This document shows positions 1-11,650 of a stretch of 64,000 nt of DNA, in pieces (position 1 is the first letter of the stretch; every line of letters starts with the position of its first letter). The DNA is from Mikania micrantha. Its lineage: Eukaryota; Streptophyta; Magnoliopsida; Asterales; Asteraceae. The translations under genes and the position numbers were made by a program. The stretch covers positions 3,100,001 through 3,164,000 of the forward strand of contig CM018694.1 of NCBI GenBank assembly GCA_009363875.1. Direction: 5' to 3'. Below the pieces are notes generated by a model, which was given only the letters and a program-made list of their open reading frames with translations, searched no databases and was not told where the DNA came from.

Positions 1-1759
1 TTGGTTAAAAAGCTTTGCCTTGGCCGATTCTATGCACTAGGGTTTCCTAACCTTATAACCAACAAAGCTTAGTCTCAAACGTACCATAACCTATATTAAC
101 ATGATTTAATTGATAACTAACGAACCTAACAAGGACCTAATGAATATTTCATAACTTATAACATGATCATAACCTATGTTACATTAGGCATGAGTTGCAT
201 GCATGATTTAATGGGATTATGAACTCATGTATTATCAAATAAACTTGAACTAAGTTTTCAAATTTATAACTAAGTAAATTAATGAGCCTTATTATGTTTA
301 TACAAAGGAATTGTGGACTAATGTTGGATGGTTACAAAGACCAAGTCACTAATACACGTTTAAACCAAAAAGTCTAAGTAACACAAGATTATAAGCAAGT
401 AATGAACATGAACTTATAAAGGCATCAATCATGATAAACACATTTAGGTTTTGAGCACAATAAACTTGTCAACAACAAGTGAGAGCATCGTTCATCGAGC
501 ATTTGTTCATCGTACAATTCAGCCAGTCAAGATGAGTACATAGCACCTCTTTCCTACTTTTAAATCTTTTGGGGTGGAACATGTGAATACTATTTACGAA
601 CATAATTTCTTAAATGGTTTTCACTATTCAATAACTTATGTTTGGATTATGTTGGTAACTTAAACACATTTGAACAATAAACAGTGGTTTTCACCATTCA
701 ATATCTTTATACAAGTTGGTTTTCAATTAAACTATGTAACATGGACGCACATTTGTAAACAAGCTTATTCGCATCATGTATGCCTATATTTAGGACTTTA
801 AGGGCTAAAATCACTATTCTCGGATTTCAGACTTGAAGTTCACGCAATTGTACATATCAGGACTCATGGGGTTAGAAGTTATTAGCTTAACCTCTAAGCT
901 TGAGTTCACACATTGGTTTATCGTTAGTACTGGAAGATTACAACAAGGGGAAATGGGTTCTACACCAAGGTCAGAGTTGGCTTTAATTAACTTTATAGCC
1001 AAAGATGGACTGGTGTAGATTTATCAATATGAATTATTTGTTGATTAATTTTAACAGTTTAGATCATATTGGACACACTTTCATTGACACAGAGTTGGTT
1101 TTAATTTAACCATGGGCTGTGTTGGTTTTTGTCAGTCTTTGCCTAACTCCAAACGTAGTTTGGGACTTGGATTTAAGATGACACTAGGATATACTTGATG
1201 ATAGTTTGTGTTACATTAGCATGTTACAACTTTTACATTTGTAACTACACATTTTTATACATTAGTTGTTGAACTTAGGGTTTACACATGTAAATCACAG
1301 GTTTGCAAATGATGGTCTTTTAAACTTATATTTTGATATTCATAAACTATATGTTTTTTTGCAGCATTTAAACCTATGTATCTCACCAACTACTATTTGT
1401 AGTTGACAGATCTTCTTCACATATTTCAGGTGATCAAAGGTAGGCACAGGACATGGACAACTAAGGCTACCTAGTCTAAGATAGAACAAGATCAAGAAAC
1501 AAGCTAGGATGGATTAGAAACACATTTAAATCCTTGTTGTTTAATTATCATGTCTGTTCTTATTTTGTAAACATTATTTTGAAGTCGGTTAGTTGTATTC
1601 TTTTGGTAGTTAGACATGATATGTAAACAATACTTTAATCATATGGAACCTTGTAATTCATTGCGGATGTTAATCATTAATCTTGTGCATTGAATCAACC
1701 GTTCAATTGATCAGTCGTCACCGAGACGTGGATTCTGCACGTGGCGCAGGGGTGTGACA
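1..1759 (+). repeat. 3' part of a Tekay-type gypsy LTR
   Basis: The segment ends in GCGCAGGGGTGTGACA and matches, in reverse complement, the start of the LTR at 37404 (same terminal block, same stretch around 1145-1175 resembling 37930-37965, same GGGGTGGAACA block near 573). It is therefore a plus-oriented member of the element 2 LTR family. It carries the family hairpin CAACTAC/GTAGTTG (1387-1405) and an acceptor-like TTTCAG (1424-1429). No primer-binding site follows, so it is a solo LTR or the 3' LTR of an element lying left of the window. No gene is seen in it; the short open frames near 814-1018 are chance. Confidence 0.8.
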
Positions 1760-2162
1760 CACACACACATAAGGAAAAGATAAAAATATAACCCATAAAA
1801 ATGAACTAACCCATTAACTATCATCTAGTGGTTAATTTAAAAAGTAAATGCATAGGATAGTACCACATGTCATTTTTCAATTTTTTAATATGGGAGGTCA
1901 TTTTGAACGTTTTGTAATCACTTAAAAATCTAGATTTAATATGGTGGTGACAAGTGTCATCATCTAATATATTTTAATAAATCTAATTTTGTAAATAAAG
2001 TTTACCCCATCTTTTTTTAAACATTAATAAATTTTTTATAGTATATTATTTTTTAAAAAATATTGCACCATTATACTCGTCTTATTTTATCTTTAATTCC
2101 GTTATAATCTCGACTAGTTTTTTTTGTTTTGTTAGATGTTCCGTACTTACAACATTGTAACT

Positions 2163-2580
2163 ATGTGTGTATTTGGTTCGGTTCGGTTCGGTTCAATTTT
2201 TGACAAAACCGAAATCAAAACCGACATAAACGGTTTTTAGTTATTATGAACTATTCGGTTTTCGGTTTTTTCGATTACAGTTCGGTCTTTGGTTTTTCTA
2301 TTATTTTTGTTTTTGCTGTTTTTTGTATTCTCTGTGATACCTAAAATTATAAATAAAAGCATGTTTAACAATGGATAACTCATAAATTAATTGATTGAAC
2401 ACCAACTATATATATTAATTTTTAAACAAGATTAAAAATCGGTTTCGGTTTCGGGTTTTTTCGGTTCGTTTTTTTGTTAATTTGGTTTTGGTTCGGTTTT
2501 TTCGGTTAATTTGGTTCCGGTTCGACTTTTCGTTTAATTCGGCTATGGTTCGGTTTTTTCGGCTTTTTGATTACCCCTAA
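2163..2580. repeat. Degenerate TTCGGTTTT-rich insertion
   Basis: Dozens of TTCGGTT/GGTTTTTTCGG units with irregular spacing flank a unique AT-rich core (about 2330-2440). The stretch ends near TTGATTACCCCTAA and interrupts the inner edge of the foldback element's left arm, so it is probably a separate small non-autonomous element. Such TTCGG-rich ends are common in plant small transposons. There is no coding potential. Confidence 0.5.
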
Positions 2581-2589
2581 TTGTAACAA

Positions 2590-3240
2590 GCCTAAATAAA
2601 ATTAATTAATTTGAAAATTTTTCTAACAATAGTAAAATTACATCACTGTATATTACGTCACTGTAATTATCATTGTTAGAAAAAAAATAAAATTAATGTA
2701 TTATGTTACATCACTGTAATTTAGCATTATTAGAAAAAAAAATTCAAAATAATGTGTTAATTTTATGCCCGTTACATCAATGTAAATAAAAGACCTAAGA
2801 GAAAAAATTAAAAAATTAGTCAAAATTATAACGGAATTAAATAGAAAATTACATTACTGTAAATAATGTGTTACATCACCGTAAATTATATCATTGTATA
2901 TTACTTCATTTTGCATTACATTACTTTAATTTACCGATGTAAGAAAAATTATTAAAATAATGTGTTATGTTTATTTACGTTACATAGATGTAAAGAGGAA
3001 TATTTGGAAAAAAAAAAGTAGTCTAGATTAAAGCGAAATTAAAGAGAAAATACATCACTATAAATAGTAAGTTATATGTACGTAAATAATGTGTTATATC
3101 ACTGTAAATTACATCAATGTAAATTAAATCACTGTAATTTATTTTTGTTTTAAAAAAATTTAAATTAATTTGCTATATTTAAGCTTATTACAATGATGTA
3201 AATGCATGACATCTAAAAAATAAAAAACAAAACTAGTCGA
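2590..3240. repeat. Diverged ~210-bp tandem repeat with TTACATCACTGTAA units
   Basis: Near-palindromic TTACATCACTGTAA-type words occur over ten times. The phrase ATAACGGAATTAAAnAGAAAA recurs near 2817, 3030 and 3250, giving about three diverged units of roughly 210 bp. The same phrase belongs to the inner edge of the element's arms, so the interior seems to have grown by repeating arm-edge sequence. Confidence 0.55.
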
Positions 3241-3583
3241 GACCATAACGGAATTAAAGAGAAAAACGAGACGAGTATAATGGTGCAATATTTTAAGAAA
3301 AAATAATATTATAAAAAAAATTATAAATGTTTAAAAAAAGAGCGGGTAACTTTATATAAAAAATTATATTTATTAAAATATATTAGATGGTGACACTTGT
3401 CATCACTATATTAAATATAGTTTTTTAAGTGGTTACATAATGTCCTAAATGGCCTTAGATATTAAAAAAAGAAAAATGACACATGTCATAATCCTATGCA
3501 CTTATATTTTAAATTAACCATTGGATGATAGTTAGTGGGTTATGTATACAACCATCTCCTATACATATACCTATATATAAATT

Positions 3584-3949
3584 GGATTGGGATCAAATAA
3601 TAACTCACTCTTAAATCAATAACCAGATAACTTTGCTAATATGAAGCCAAATCTTGGATTTTTTTTGAAGATCATTGTAACATATTTAGAACACTATGTT
3701 CTTTTATGAGTTTGTGAAAATTTATCACCGTTTAAGAGTTTACATTGTTGTAAGTTTGGGCTTAAAACAGTTACAGTGCTGTAAATCAAAAACTTACAGC
3801 AATGATATCTTTTAAACCGTGATGAATTTTCACAACCTCATGAAAGAATATAGTGTTCTAAATGTGTTACAATGATGTTAAAAAAAAGAAATCCAAGATT
3901 TGGCTTCATCTTGGCAAAGTTATCTGGGTTATTATTTGAACACTTCCCT
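3584..3949. mobile_element. Foldback MITE
   Basis: The two halves are inverted copies. TCAAATAATAAC at 3593 pairs with the complement near 3931-3942, and GAAGCCAAATCTTGGATTT at 3642 pairs with its complement near 3889-3908. The middle contains TTACAGTGCTGTAA. About 366 bp, no coding capacity, flanked by TATATAAAT-type sequence on both sides. The size and structure are typical of a miniature inverted-repeat element; the family is not named. Confidence 0.75.
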
Positions 3950-3963
3950 ATATAAATATATAT

Positions 3964-4006
<43 letters not shown>

Positions 4007-4124
4007 TGTATATGTATATATATGTATATATACATATACATATAGATATATACATATACATATACATATATATATATACATACATATATACATACATACA
4101 TACATATATACATACATATATATA
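3950..4124. repeat. TA/CATA microsatellite
   Basis: An uninterrupted run of CA, TA, TATG and CATA simple repeats. Open frames reading as Tyr/Ile/His/Thr repeats here are artefacts of the simple sequence. It sits between two MITEs that abut it. Confidence 0.9.
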
Positions 4125-4376
4125 GGGTGTGGTTCCTTTGTTAACCTATGTTTATTGCGTTAACCGAATAACTACATCTGATTACTTTGGGGCCCACATT
4201 AAAATAAATCTAAAAGTGTAGGTTTTTTTTAATGTAAGTGGCCCTACATTAATTACATTAATTAAAAAAGAAGAAAAAAATCTACATCTTTATATTTACT
4301 TTTATATGGGCTCCAAAGTAATAAGATAGAGTTATTTGGTTAACGCAATAAGAAAGAGTTAATTTTTGATCATCTC

Positions 4377-4378
<2 letters not shown>
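4125..4378. mobile_element. Foldback MITE flanked by TA repeats
   Basis: Inverted halves: TTATTGCGTTAACC near 4151 pairs with GGTTAACGCAATAA near 4338-4351, and GATTACTTTGGGGCCCA pairs with TGGGCTCCAAAGTAAT. The hairpin tip lies near 4245-4265. About 254 bp, without coding capacity, flanked by TATATA on both sides, consistent with insertion into a TA tract. Confidence 0.75.
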
Positions 4379-4418
<40 letters not shown>

Positions 4419-4622
4419 TATATATATAAATATATATGTATATATATATATATATATTATATATACATACACATACATACACACACACACACATACATAC
4501 ATACATACATACATACATACACACACACACATACATACATACACACACACACACAGACATACATACAGACACACACACACACGCATGCATACATACATAC
4601 ATACATACATACATAGTATATA
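4379..4622. repeat. TA and ACATAC/CACA microsatellite
   Basis: Long (TA)n followed by (CATA)n, (CA)n and CAGACA variants. Six-frame open frames across it are low-complexity artefacts. Confidence 0.9.
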
Positions 4623-5083
4623 GTATTTAATAAATCAAAATAAAAGAGGACGCATGTCATTATCCTACATTATCCTCACAATAACTTTCACGCTTCTCTG
4701 TCATATTTAATGCATGATACATTAAATAATAATATTAAATATTGAATACACATATATATAATTTTAAATTGAAAATATTTTTTAAGACATTAGAAAATAT
4801 ATTAATATTAAAAATACATTTTTTTCCAAAAGCAAAATTATTATAAATATAAATCAAGAAATATTGAAAACAATTTGCCAAAATAAAATGATTGATAAAA
4901 AACATTGAAAAAAATTAAAATTCAAAGAAATAAAGTTATTATTTTATTACATAAATTATTATGTTTTTCAAAGCTTTTAATCATATTTTATTTTAAAAAT
5001 TCGACTTATATTATAAAGATTTTTATTAATGACTATATATTATTTTTGTATTAAACCGTGTAATACACGAGATATTAACTTAG
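4623..5083. other. AT-rich spacer
   Basis: Very AT-rich with no frame, no inverted repeat of note and no recognisable element. I see nothing functional in it. Confidence 0.6.
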
Positions 5084-5102
5084 CATATATATATATATAT
5101 AT

Positions 5103-5482
5103 GGGAAGGTTCTGTTGTTAACCCACTGTAATTGTGGTAACCCAAATAACCCTGCAAAAAATGGCCGAATCTTTGATTTTTTTCATGGTCTTTATTATAC
5201 ATATTTAAGGGGGGGTTTCTTTTTTATGTTTTGGCTAATTCGCAAGGCAAATCGGATTTGCATCGGTGTAAATTCGATTTGCATTTCGCAACATTTAGAA
5301 AAGTGCAAAACTTTTACACCGATGCAAACTCGATTTGCCTTGCGAATTAGCCAAAACACAAAAAAGAAACCCCCCTAAATATGTAAAATAAAGACCATGA
5401 AAAAAAAATCAAAGACTCGGCCATTTTTTGCAGGGTTATTTGGATACCACAATTAAGCAGGGTTCTTATTTGAACCAAGTCC
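5103..5482. mobile_element. Near-perfect foldback MITE
   Basis: Long, nearly perfect hairpin. AATTCGCAAGGCAAATC (5237) pairs with GATTTGCCTTGCGAATT (5332), TTTACACCGATGCAAA pairs with its partner at 5259-5273, and AATGGCCGA near 5159 pairs with TCGGCCATT near 5418. About 380 bp, flanked by (TA)n on both sides. The high arm identity suggests it is the youngest of the local MITEs. The open frame inside it is a hairpin artefact. Confidence 0.8.
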
Positions 5483-5498
5483 TATATATATATATATA

Positions 5499-5738
5499 TT
5501 GTATCATGTGAAAATCCGATCTTAGAGTGAAAACCCTTCAGCCTTATCTGGGTCATCGATTTAGAATCTTGAAAATAAATATGTAGTCCACATAAAACTT
5601 GTATAAAAAATTGGGTTTAAATAAACAAATGTAGTTTAATGTGGGCCACACATTTATTTTCAAGATTACTAATGGACAGCTCATATAGATTTAAAGGATT
5701 TTCTCTTTTAGATTGAGTTTTCACTCGATACAATCCTT
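5499..5738. mobile_element. Foldback MITE
   Basis: Ends are inverted: TTGTATCATGTGAAAA at the left and TTTTCACTCGATACAA at the right. Internal blocks CTTGAAAATAAAT and ATTTATTTTCAAG also pair. About 240 bp, between a TA tract and a CA tract. Confidence 0.7.
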
Positions 5739-5807
5739 ACACACACACACACACACATATATATGATGTATTTTTAGTATTGAGAATTAAATATAAACCA
5801 AAGTATT

Positions 5808-6100
5808 TTCTACAACCCATTAACTATCATATAATTTTTAATCTAAAAATTTAAGTGAGTAAGATCGAGTCATGTGTTATTATTTTTTTTTAATATGGAG
5901 GACATTTAAGACATTTTGTAGGATTCAAAAGCTAGATTTCGTATAGTGTTGCCATTTAATATATATTAACCAATCAAACTTTTTATATAAAGTTTAACCC
6001 CATTCTTTTTTTAAACATTTATAACTTTTTTATATTATTTATTTTTAAAAAAATATTTACCATTATACTCGTTTCATTTTTCTATTTAATTCAATTGTTA
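5808..6100. repeat. Unpaired copy of the 1.8-kb foldback element arm
   Basis: The order of blocks (AACCCATTAACTATCAT, GGAGGACATTTAAGACATTTTG, AAGTTTAACCCCATTC, ACCATTATACTCGT) is that of the arms at 1785-2165 and 3185-3556. No matching right arm is found nearby, so this is a truncated or rearranged relative. Confidence 0.7.
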
Positions 6101-6217
6101 ACGATGCTTTCTTGCGTTAACCGTTCACCTCAATCCTAATGGTGGATGAATAACTCAGTCTCAACGGTGGATGAAAATGAGATTTAATAAGATTATGACA
6201 TGTATCAATATTCTTTT

Positions 6218-6891
6218 TGTTGGAAAATAAGGACTGATGAGCAAAACCACTAAAGCCAGACCAATAAATGAAATCGCGGACTGATCAACCGCGGATACCT
6301 TTTCTTCCGTAAGCATAACTACCGAACTTCAGCATCGGAAGCTCAACAGTGGAAGATTCGCAAAAGAACAACAACAGACCTTCTTGCCTTCAGAAGATAA
6401 TAGCTGAACCTTACCCTTACGGAAGACAACCACTGTTTCGGAAGACAACCTCTGATTAAGTAATAACTACGGTTTAATCAGCTTCCGACAAACATATTCC
6501 GAAAGAATAACCACTGAACTACTATACAACTATCTCAATATCTGAAGAACTGAAGACTTCTGTAGACCCATGATTCCGTGGTTGTTGACTTTATATTAGT
6601 TGTACTCTTCTAATGATTCAATGTCTGTAAAAGTGTCAGCTATTTGTCTTATTACCTCTTTGTCTTGTAACATTGAATGTTGGGTATTTAAACCCAAACA
6701 TTCCCTGAGATACTTGAATTACATTCCCCCAAAATTACTTGTGCTGTTATTCTGTTTTTTCTCTCTTTCTAGCAAAAACTAAACAACTAAAATAACTAAG
6801 TGTTGAACTTTAGAGGGAGCAAATACCAAAGGCTTTGACCACGAGTCTAAACTTGTTCCTGGTTAAATAAGCCCCGTCGAGTCATTCAACT
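6218..6891 (+). repeat. Probable solo LTR
   Basis: The segment begins TGTTGG, has a TATA-like GGGTATTTAAACCC near 6687 and is flanked by the candidate 5-bp duplication CTTTT (6213-6217 and 6892-6896). It is richer in GC than its surroundings, and repeats GGAAGACAACC and CGGAAG words in the first third. The right terminus reads CAACT rather than the expected ...CA, so either the end is mutated or the boundary is off by a few bases. There is no internal domain or primer site. The size fits a copia LTR. The 60-codon frame at 6600 is not a gene. Confidence 0.5.
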
Positions 6892-6896
6892 CTTTT

Positions 6897-8242
6897 TACA
6901 TATGAAAAGGGTATTATATTATTCAACGTGTGTTTGATTAAATAAGAAATTACATGTGTCACCTTTTAAGTTTTCTCAATTTTTTAAAAAGGTTTATTTT
7001 CTTTCTTTTAAATTTTAATAACTTTCTAATAGTTTGGTATTATTTCATAAAAATCACATAAGTAAACTTGTTGAAATTTTTTCTTTAATTCGATAATAGT
7101 CTTGTTTAAGGTTCTTTTTTTTTTCTTTTTTCAGATATCCATCTTATAAAAAAGTAAGAAGCAGTTACATCGATGTCATGTATTATTACATTGACAAACC
7201 TAAGTATTACAATAATGTATTACATGTAATGTAATGTATTATTACATTGACAAACCACAAGTATTACAATAATATAATGCATGTAATGTAGTGTATAACA
7301 TTGACAAACTCAAGTATGTGTAATGTAATGCATTATCACATGCAATGTATATAGTATTACAAGTATCTACTAATGGTCGTGATGATAAGAACGCTAACAA
7401 TCATCCTCCGCTTGTTGTTTCTTAGGTTAAGATATCATAATCAAATTTCAGCACGTTATGATTAACATTCAAGTCGGTTTTCTCTGGAAACCAGCACGCT
7501 TTTGGCACCAAATTTTGTTAAGTAGAAGTTCAAGTGATTTAGATGAAGATAAAGATATGTAAATTAAAATTATGCTAAGATAAGTACATAAATATTGTTG
7601 GTTTTGTGCATTTGAAAAGAGGAGATCCATTGTGTTGATATCAGTATAAACCGTTTCAAAATTTAATGTTTATTTACTATTCAAGGTACAAATAGTAATG
7701 CATTGAGTACAAACACAATAATAGGTTTGAACCTTTCTAATATCGTTTTCAGCATGATACACAAAATTCACAGATCCTAGTAGCAAACCCCAAAAGTTCA
7801 AATGGAAGGACCAATAAAGCCGACACATGACAAGAATATCTAACTATCATTGAAAATTCATGTCCTAGTTGCAGATAAATAAACATTGAAATAAGAAACC
7901 AATTGAAACCAATTGAAACCATATGAAATCATACCTACTCAAGAACTCTAATTTCAAAAGTAAACAAATTGAACCTACTAGTTAAACAATAGAAAATGGA
8001 TGGTCTCGTCTGAACAACATCAAATACCCTAATTGCACAAACTAAGATTTTTAACCGATACGGTAATTTTAATAGAAAAAAATTAAACGCTATTCACATC
8101 CTTAACTTGTAAGTCTATAAACGTGATTGATTTTCCAAATACATGTCTAACAAACTCACCTTTAGTTTCACGTGTCCTTAGCCATGCGTCCTCCCGATGA
8201 TGTGGCATGATCGATGGTGGTTGAGAAGAAGAAGATTTCACC
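6897..8242. other. AT-rich intergenic DNA with a short tandem repeat
   Basis: No coding frame or recognised element. The only structure is a ~56-bp tandem repeat at about 7181-7340, built on TATTATTACATTGACAAAC and ATTACAATAATGTAT, in roughly three diverging copies. Further TTACATCGATGTCATG-like words recall the interior of the foldback element. Confidence 0.5.
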
Positions 8243-11200
8243 TGTAACATCCGGCACTAAAACAGGTATCCGACTATTCAACATTTCATATTATTAAGCA
8301 AAATTTTGATCATCTTTACATATATTAAAGAACGAACAACCAAGTTACTCACGATAGATAAATAGAACCATAAAATAAATATCTTTAAGGAGTATGTAAT
8401 ATTCTTTTTCACTTTTTCTTGTCTTGTACCATAACCGAATCAAATAGATAATTGATGAGTTAACCAAACATAAACATAATATACGAGTGCACAAATGTAA
8501 GTATATATACACGTATGTATATACACGAGTATGGCATCATGAAAGCCTTGTTCCTAATACCATGCATTAATCAAACTCATAAGGTTTAATCTAAACAAGA
8601 TGGTTTACTCTTAATTCTACTTAAAAAAAATCCTAGCCTTAAACAAAGGTTTAATCTAAAGGTTTAGATGAAACCTTGTTCCTAATACCATGCATTAATC
8701 AAACTCATAAGGTTTAATCTAAACAAGATGGTTTACTCTTAGTTCTATTTAAAGAAAAAAAATCCTAACCTTAAACAAAGATTCCACCAAATAATCAAGT
8801 ACCATAACAATACATCTATCATACTCTCTTATATGGACATCCCTCAATTTACAGTTCATTGTCCACATGTTTATCAATTTTATCCAAGAGATTTGAGATA
8901 AAACTAGAGCTGCAAAACATAGATGAAGGACTGAAAACTTCCAAGGTTGAGATACCCATCTAATCACTTGAAAACCTTAACAACAAATGGCAGCCAAACC
9001 CAGCTCAAAGGAGCTACCATTACACATCACATAGAAGTCACACTTACCCAAGATATGAGTTCAAACTCATGAGAGTTCCCAAGGTGCAAGAAACGACTAA
9101 CAAAGCTCCAAGTGATGGGAAGTATGTTGTCTTATCCTAACAGCCTTACCCTTCCTCTTTCTTACTCCTAAATGGCCAACATGGTACAAAACAAAAGCTG
9201 CCAAGATGCCCTCCTGCAATCCGCAAACCATCACCCTCAAACTTCCATCAAACTCTGCCACCCTACTCCTACCATACCATAGCTAAATCTTATCTATGTT
9301 AAGTTCCATCCATCACATCCCTTGGAAGTACCAACCAGCTATGGGCAAGAAAAAGGCTCAAACCATACTCCAAGATCCCCAAAATACCCCATGTTACAGC
9401 CATGAAACCCACACCAACTCATTCTTTTCTTACTCTCTACCTCCATTGCTTACTCGGTGGAACCTCCATCAAGACCACCCAACAGCTCCCAGCCAAGCAG
9501 CTCACGATCAAAAGCCACACCCAGCAACAGCCAGACGAGCAGCCCCAGGAACAGTAGCTTACGAATAGCAGCAACAGCTGAGCAACCTTCAGCACAACCA
9601 TTTAACCGATCACCGTCAGGTTGCAACCTCTTTAGTCTCCAGCCTAATCAGCCGCGAAGCACCCTCCCGTTACCTTGCTTGCTTAAAGTGAGTCCATCTC
9701 AAAGTTATATTCATCACAAATCATGCACAAACAAACATTTGTAAAATGTGGATAGAAAGTGGGTCTGTTTTAACACTCCATAACTAAATCATAACAACTC
9801 TAAACTCTACAAAATCCAACACCATCACTTAGTTTCTTGAATTATATTTCCAAGCACAACTCATACGTTTTCTAACTGAACCAAATGATCCCCCAAACAG
9901 CCTCTACAAAATAAGTGCGCAGAATTGGACCTTCTAATTTATGGCTGTTTCGACCCATTTCCTAGCCAAATCATGAGAACTTTGCCAAACGAAAGTTCTT
10001 CGGGACACATTAAATTACCGGACTGTTGAGTGTCATAATTTTATATGATTTTAAAAGTTTACTCGAAGATGTTTGACATAATTCGTACAAAAAAAAGAGA
10101 AAATAATAATAATAAAAAATATAAAATATAAGTAAAACAGACAAACAAAACATCACATTTTGGGAGATTACCGTTAGTGTACACATTAAGTAAGTCACAT
10201 AAATCTCACTCCTTGTCACACATATATGTAAAATATGTGAGTATGGAGGCGTGCATGAACTATGAACCCATGGCTGAAGACATACAAGCCGGTTAACAAA
10301 ATAATGAGGAGTGTAGGTCGAGGGATGATTCAACATCCTTAGCCTTAATCCATGGGCTTTTGGTGAATTAAACATGAAGGAAGTTTTGGTAACATCTTTA
10401 CAAATATATAGATATATATATACACACACAAATAAATAAATTGAAATTTGCTAAGTAACTACTGAGTTTAACACATTTAAAAATCTAGAATTTGTCATTG
10501 TAATATTGACTTATCTAAAAATAAAACTTATAATAGCTTTGGGCAATATCATAAGTCCCCTATTAAAATTTGGGCAAATAAGCAAGACCCCTCAATTTAA
10601 CTATAAATAAAACGAACACTTAAAAAAATTAACGAACATTAAGACAAAAATGTATTTCGATATCATAAGGGTGATTCCATGAATCTTATAAAGCGCCATA
10701 CTTTTGTAGGGATCGAGAAGGACACTGAACCCTAAACTCACGGTTACTTGGAACCTCCCGATCACTACTCAAAGTGAGTTTAGTAGCCCCCTTTTATTTA
10801 AATATTTATACTCTTTGGGGTGAAATACTTGCTATCCTACTTATCCATACGTGTTTTTTAGAAGGATACTTGTTTGAATGTTTATAGCATGAGTACTATT
10901 TCAACTCCCCTTTGATATATATATATATATATATATGAATATATGTATTATATCGGTAATCCCACAACTATTTAGCTCAATTGATGGGTCGTGGATTAAT
11001 ATGGATCGTGCTATCGGGCTGACGACCCCCATTCATTTTCAGATTTTGGTCGCAACAAATCGTTCCCAAGTGTATAGGCTTGAATGAATGTATATTTCCA
11101 TTTATAATCTAATTGATTATTGTTGGCATTATGAGGCGAAAAGTCATAGGTTTGGTTGTGAGCTCATGGTAAAATAAATCATTCACTTGTGCTAATTTTA

Positions 11201-11514
11201 ATTTATACATTACATGGATAATACTATAATACTTTCCTTAAACAAGTTATCGAGTCATAAACCTATGGACTCACCAAATATTTTAGTTGACCCTTTTTAT
11301 GCATCTATTTCAGGAAATAACTAAGCTTGGACAATATTGTTTGATAGTTAGGCAATATGAATAATCTTTATAGGTTGTGTTTATTTTGAAACATTGTAAC
11401 CAACATTATGTACAATTAAGGACCATGAATGCATGCTAAAGTTCTTTAAAACCAATGCGTTCAAGATCTAATTTCATGACACCTTCGTGTTTTCGCTTTG
11501 GCAAGGGTGTGACA
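8243..11514 (+). repeat. 5' LTR of an old Tekay-like gypsy element (host of element 1)
   Basis: The right end is firm: GGGTGTGACA at 11505-11514, followed three bases later by an initiator-Met-type primer site. The left end is a candidate only: TGTAACATCCGGCAC at 8243 has the usual start of this class. Inside are a C/A-rich leader rich in CAGC words (9200-9700), the class motif AAGTGAGTTTAGTAGCCCCC near 10768, and an acceptor-like ATTTCAG near 11308. About 3.27 kb if the start is right. Open frames at 9296-9744 and 10010-10429 lie in LTR leader or U5 and are not credible genes. A ~128-bp tandem duplication lies at 8546-8800. Confidence 0.55.
8546..8800. repeat. 128-bp tandem duplication
   Basis: CCTTGTTCCTAATACCATGC at 8546 recurs at 8674, with the following ~100 bases nearly identical and the unit ending in TTAAACAAAG. 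Two copies with a few substitutions, inside the candidate LTR. Confidence 0.8.
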
Positions 11515-11517
11515 GAT

Positions 11518-11530
11518 TGGTATCAGAGCC
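11518..11530 (+). promoter_or_regulatory. Primer-binding site, initiator-Met tRNA type
   Basis: TGGTATCAGAGCC, complementary to the 3' end of plant initiator methionine tRNA, lies three bases after an LTR end. It marks the start of the internal region of the plus-strand host element. The 5' leader continues to 11650, is broken by element 1 and resumes at 25464. Confidence 0.85.
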
Positions 11531-11650
11531 CTTGGTTATAGAGAATTAGGTTTTATTAGTGAGACCTAGACTATGGCCTTTAGCTTATCTTAGGACTTAT
11601 GTGCGTTTACATGATATACAATGATTAATTGACGTTATCCGCAAAATAAG

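Larger units (their letters stand above)
1774..3567. mobile_element. Foldback DNA element with ~380-bp inverted arms
   Basis: The left arm (about 1785-2165) and right arm (about 3185-3556) are reverse complements with moderate divergence. Both run through AACCCA-TAACTATCAT, a block of GCATAGGAT, ATATATTTTAATAAAT, ATATTGCACCATTATACTCGTC and TTCCGTTAT...CTCGACTAGTTTT. No transposase frame is visible, so it is non-autonomous. The interior holds degenerate TTCGGTT repeats and a tandem array of near-palindromes (separate entries). The superfamily is not identifiable by eye. Exact termini are uncertain by about 15 bases. Confidence 0.75.

Noticed and set aside
2160..2580. Telomere-like or satellite DNA from TTCGGTT repeats
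   Set aside because: The unit is not the plant telomere repeat TTTAGGG, the spacing is irregular and the block is only ~400 bp.
3838..4660. Overlapping open frames rich in Tyr/Ile/His/Thr or Cys/Val on both strands
   Set aside because: They are translations of TA, CATA and CA microsatellites; present in all frames, with no domain.
5115..5378. 87-codon frame
   Set aside because: Generated by the two arms of a foldback MITE.
9296..9744. Two overlapping frames of 90 and 95 codons, Ser/Pro/Gln-rich
   Set aside because: They lie in the C/A-rich leader of a long gypsy LTR, overlap in different frames and match no family I recognise.
11518..11535. tRNA-like sequence near LTR ends
   Set aside because: Only 12-18 bases complementary to a tRNA 3' end, i.e. 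primer-binding sites; no cloverleaf. The same holds at 20963, 28078, 47222, 52662 and 59175.
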